From the NCBI GenBank assembly GCA_964498605.1, contig CAZCHK010000096.1:1-5509 (forward strand): DNA of 5,509 nt, in the 5' to 3' direction. The translations under genes and the position numbers were made by a program. The first letter of the stretch is position 1, and the number at the start of each line of letters is the position of its first letter. Source of the stretch: JBGQAS01 sp964498605. Lineage in GTDB: Bacteria > Chloroflexota > Anaerolineae > Anaerolineales > Anaerolineaceae. Shown here in pieces: positions 5,283 to 5,509 of the stretch. The notes beneath the pieces were generated by a model. It saw nothing but the letters and a program-made list of their open reading frames with translations, searched no databases and was not told where the DNA came from.

Positions 5283-5509
5283 TTACTGATTGGTACAAAC
5301 GGGGAACAGTTCGTCCGCTTCCCGCAATGCCAGCAGCCAGGTGAATTCCTGGTTGTCGCTGAAGTAATAATAGATCGTTCCATTGGGAAACAGCGCGATG
5401 ACATTCCCGCTAACACCCTGCATCTCGGTGATCCAAAATTCACACTCGAAGCCGTTGGCAGTCGAGTAGCGCGTGGCCCAAAAAGCGTTGTTGTACATCT
5501 GGCGGGTGT
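5283..5509 (-). CDS. C-terminal fragment of a probable beta-lactamase-family serine hydrolase (partial at window edge)
   Basis: The frame is open to the right edge: codons for TRQ precede the first in-window ATG at 5498, so that ATG is probably internal and the gene starts outside. About 75 residues are visible. The segment GVSGNVIALFPNGTIYYYFSDNQEFTW, shown here only as positions 5328-5408, followed by LREADELFPVC, resembles the last strands and helix of class-C-like serine hydrolases (COG1680 type), where a glycine-containing strand, a 'PNG..YYYFSD' strand and a closing 'A..L.P.C' helix are common. The two cysteines (one near the ATG end, one near the C-terminus) would fit an exported, disulfide-linked protein. 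The catalytic Ser-x-x-Lys would lie off the window, so activity cannot be judged. The family call is moderate and from memory of the pattern only. Confidence 0.55.
   Translation of the reverse strand, partial: TRQMYNNAFWATRYSTANGFECEFWITEMQGVSGNVIALFPNGTIYYYFSDNQEFTWLLALREADELFPVCTNQ

Noticed and set aside
1..5509. CRISPR array, tRNA or rRNA gene, or complete insertion sequence
   Set aside because: No regularly spaced direct repeats, no cloverleaf-like segment with conserved T-loop bases, and no transposase-like reading frame were seen on either strand.

Overview
The window looks like a stretch of accessory genome from a free-living bacterium, most likely of the Chloroflexota (Anaerolineae-like). 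This rests on the style of the proteins: an exported SUMF1/FGE-fold lipoprotein with a Ser/Thr/Pro-rich linker, a multi-domain solute-binding protein with a Cys-containing N-terminal domain, and the tail of an exported serine hydrolase are a mix I associate with that phylum. No rRNA or other marker gene is present, so the assignment is an inference. Base composition is moderate overall. It is visibly GC-richer around 2750-3060 and AT-rich in the gaps at 120-165 and 5150-5282.

Left part (1-1607): after a short leader with no convincing gene, a two-gene operon encodes an AbiE-type (type IV) toxin-antitoxin pair. The AbiEi winged-helix antitoxin/repressor (166-804) overlaps by 4 nt the AbiEii nucleotidyltransferase toxin (801-1607). 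A 16-bp perfect palindrome, extended by symmetric TTGC/GCAA arms to 36 bp, covers the presumed promoter and reaches the first base of the abiEi start codon. It is the obvious candidate for the AbiEi autoregulatory operator. No Shine-Dalgarno sequence is visible, so the message may be leaderless.

Middle part (1624-2695): converging on the toxin gene with only 16 bp between stop codons is a membrane-anchored NERD-domain protein (PD-(D/E)XK nuclease-like fold). Next comes a 361-bp gap between divergent genes. It holds several inverted repeats and a good -10 box with ribosome-binding site for the next gene.

Right part (2696-5509): a 452-residue protein joins a Cys-containing N-terminal domain, a Pro-rich linker, one membrane helix and a family-3 (amino-acid type) solute-binding domain, with no permease or ATPase gene beside it. 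It is followed, 86 bp downstream on the same strand, by an SUMF1/FGE-like lipoprotein that lacks the catalytic cysteine pair. A convergent gene entering from the right edge is seen only as its C-terminus, probably of a beta-lactamase-family serine hydrolase. A 31-bp imperfect palindrome lies in the convergent gap.

The clearest functional unit is the abiE pair. The NERD protein next to it makes a possible defence or mobile-element neighbourhood. The right-hand genes look like surface or sensory functions and have no evident link to the left-hand ones.
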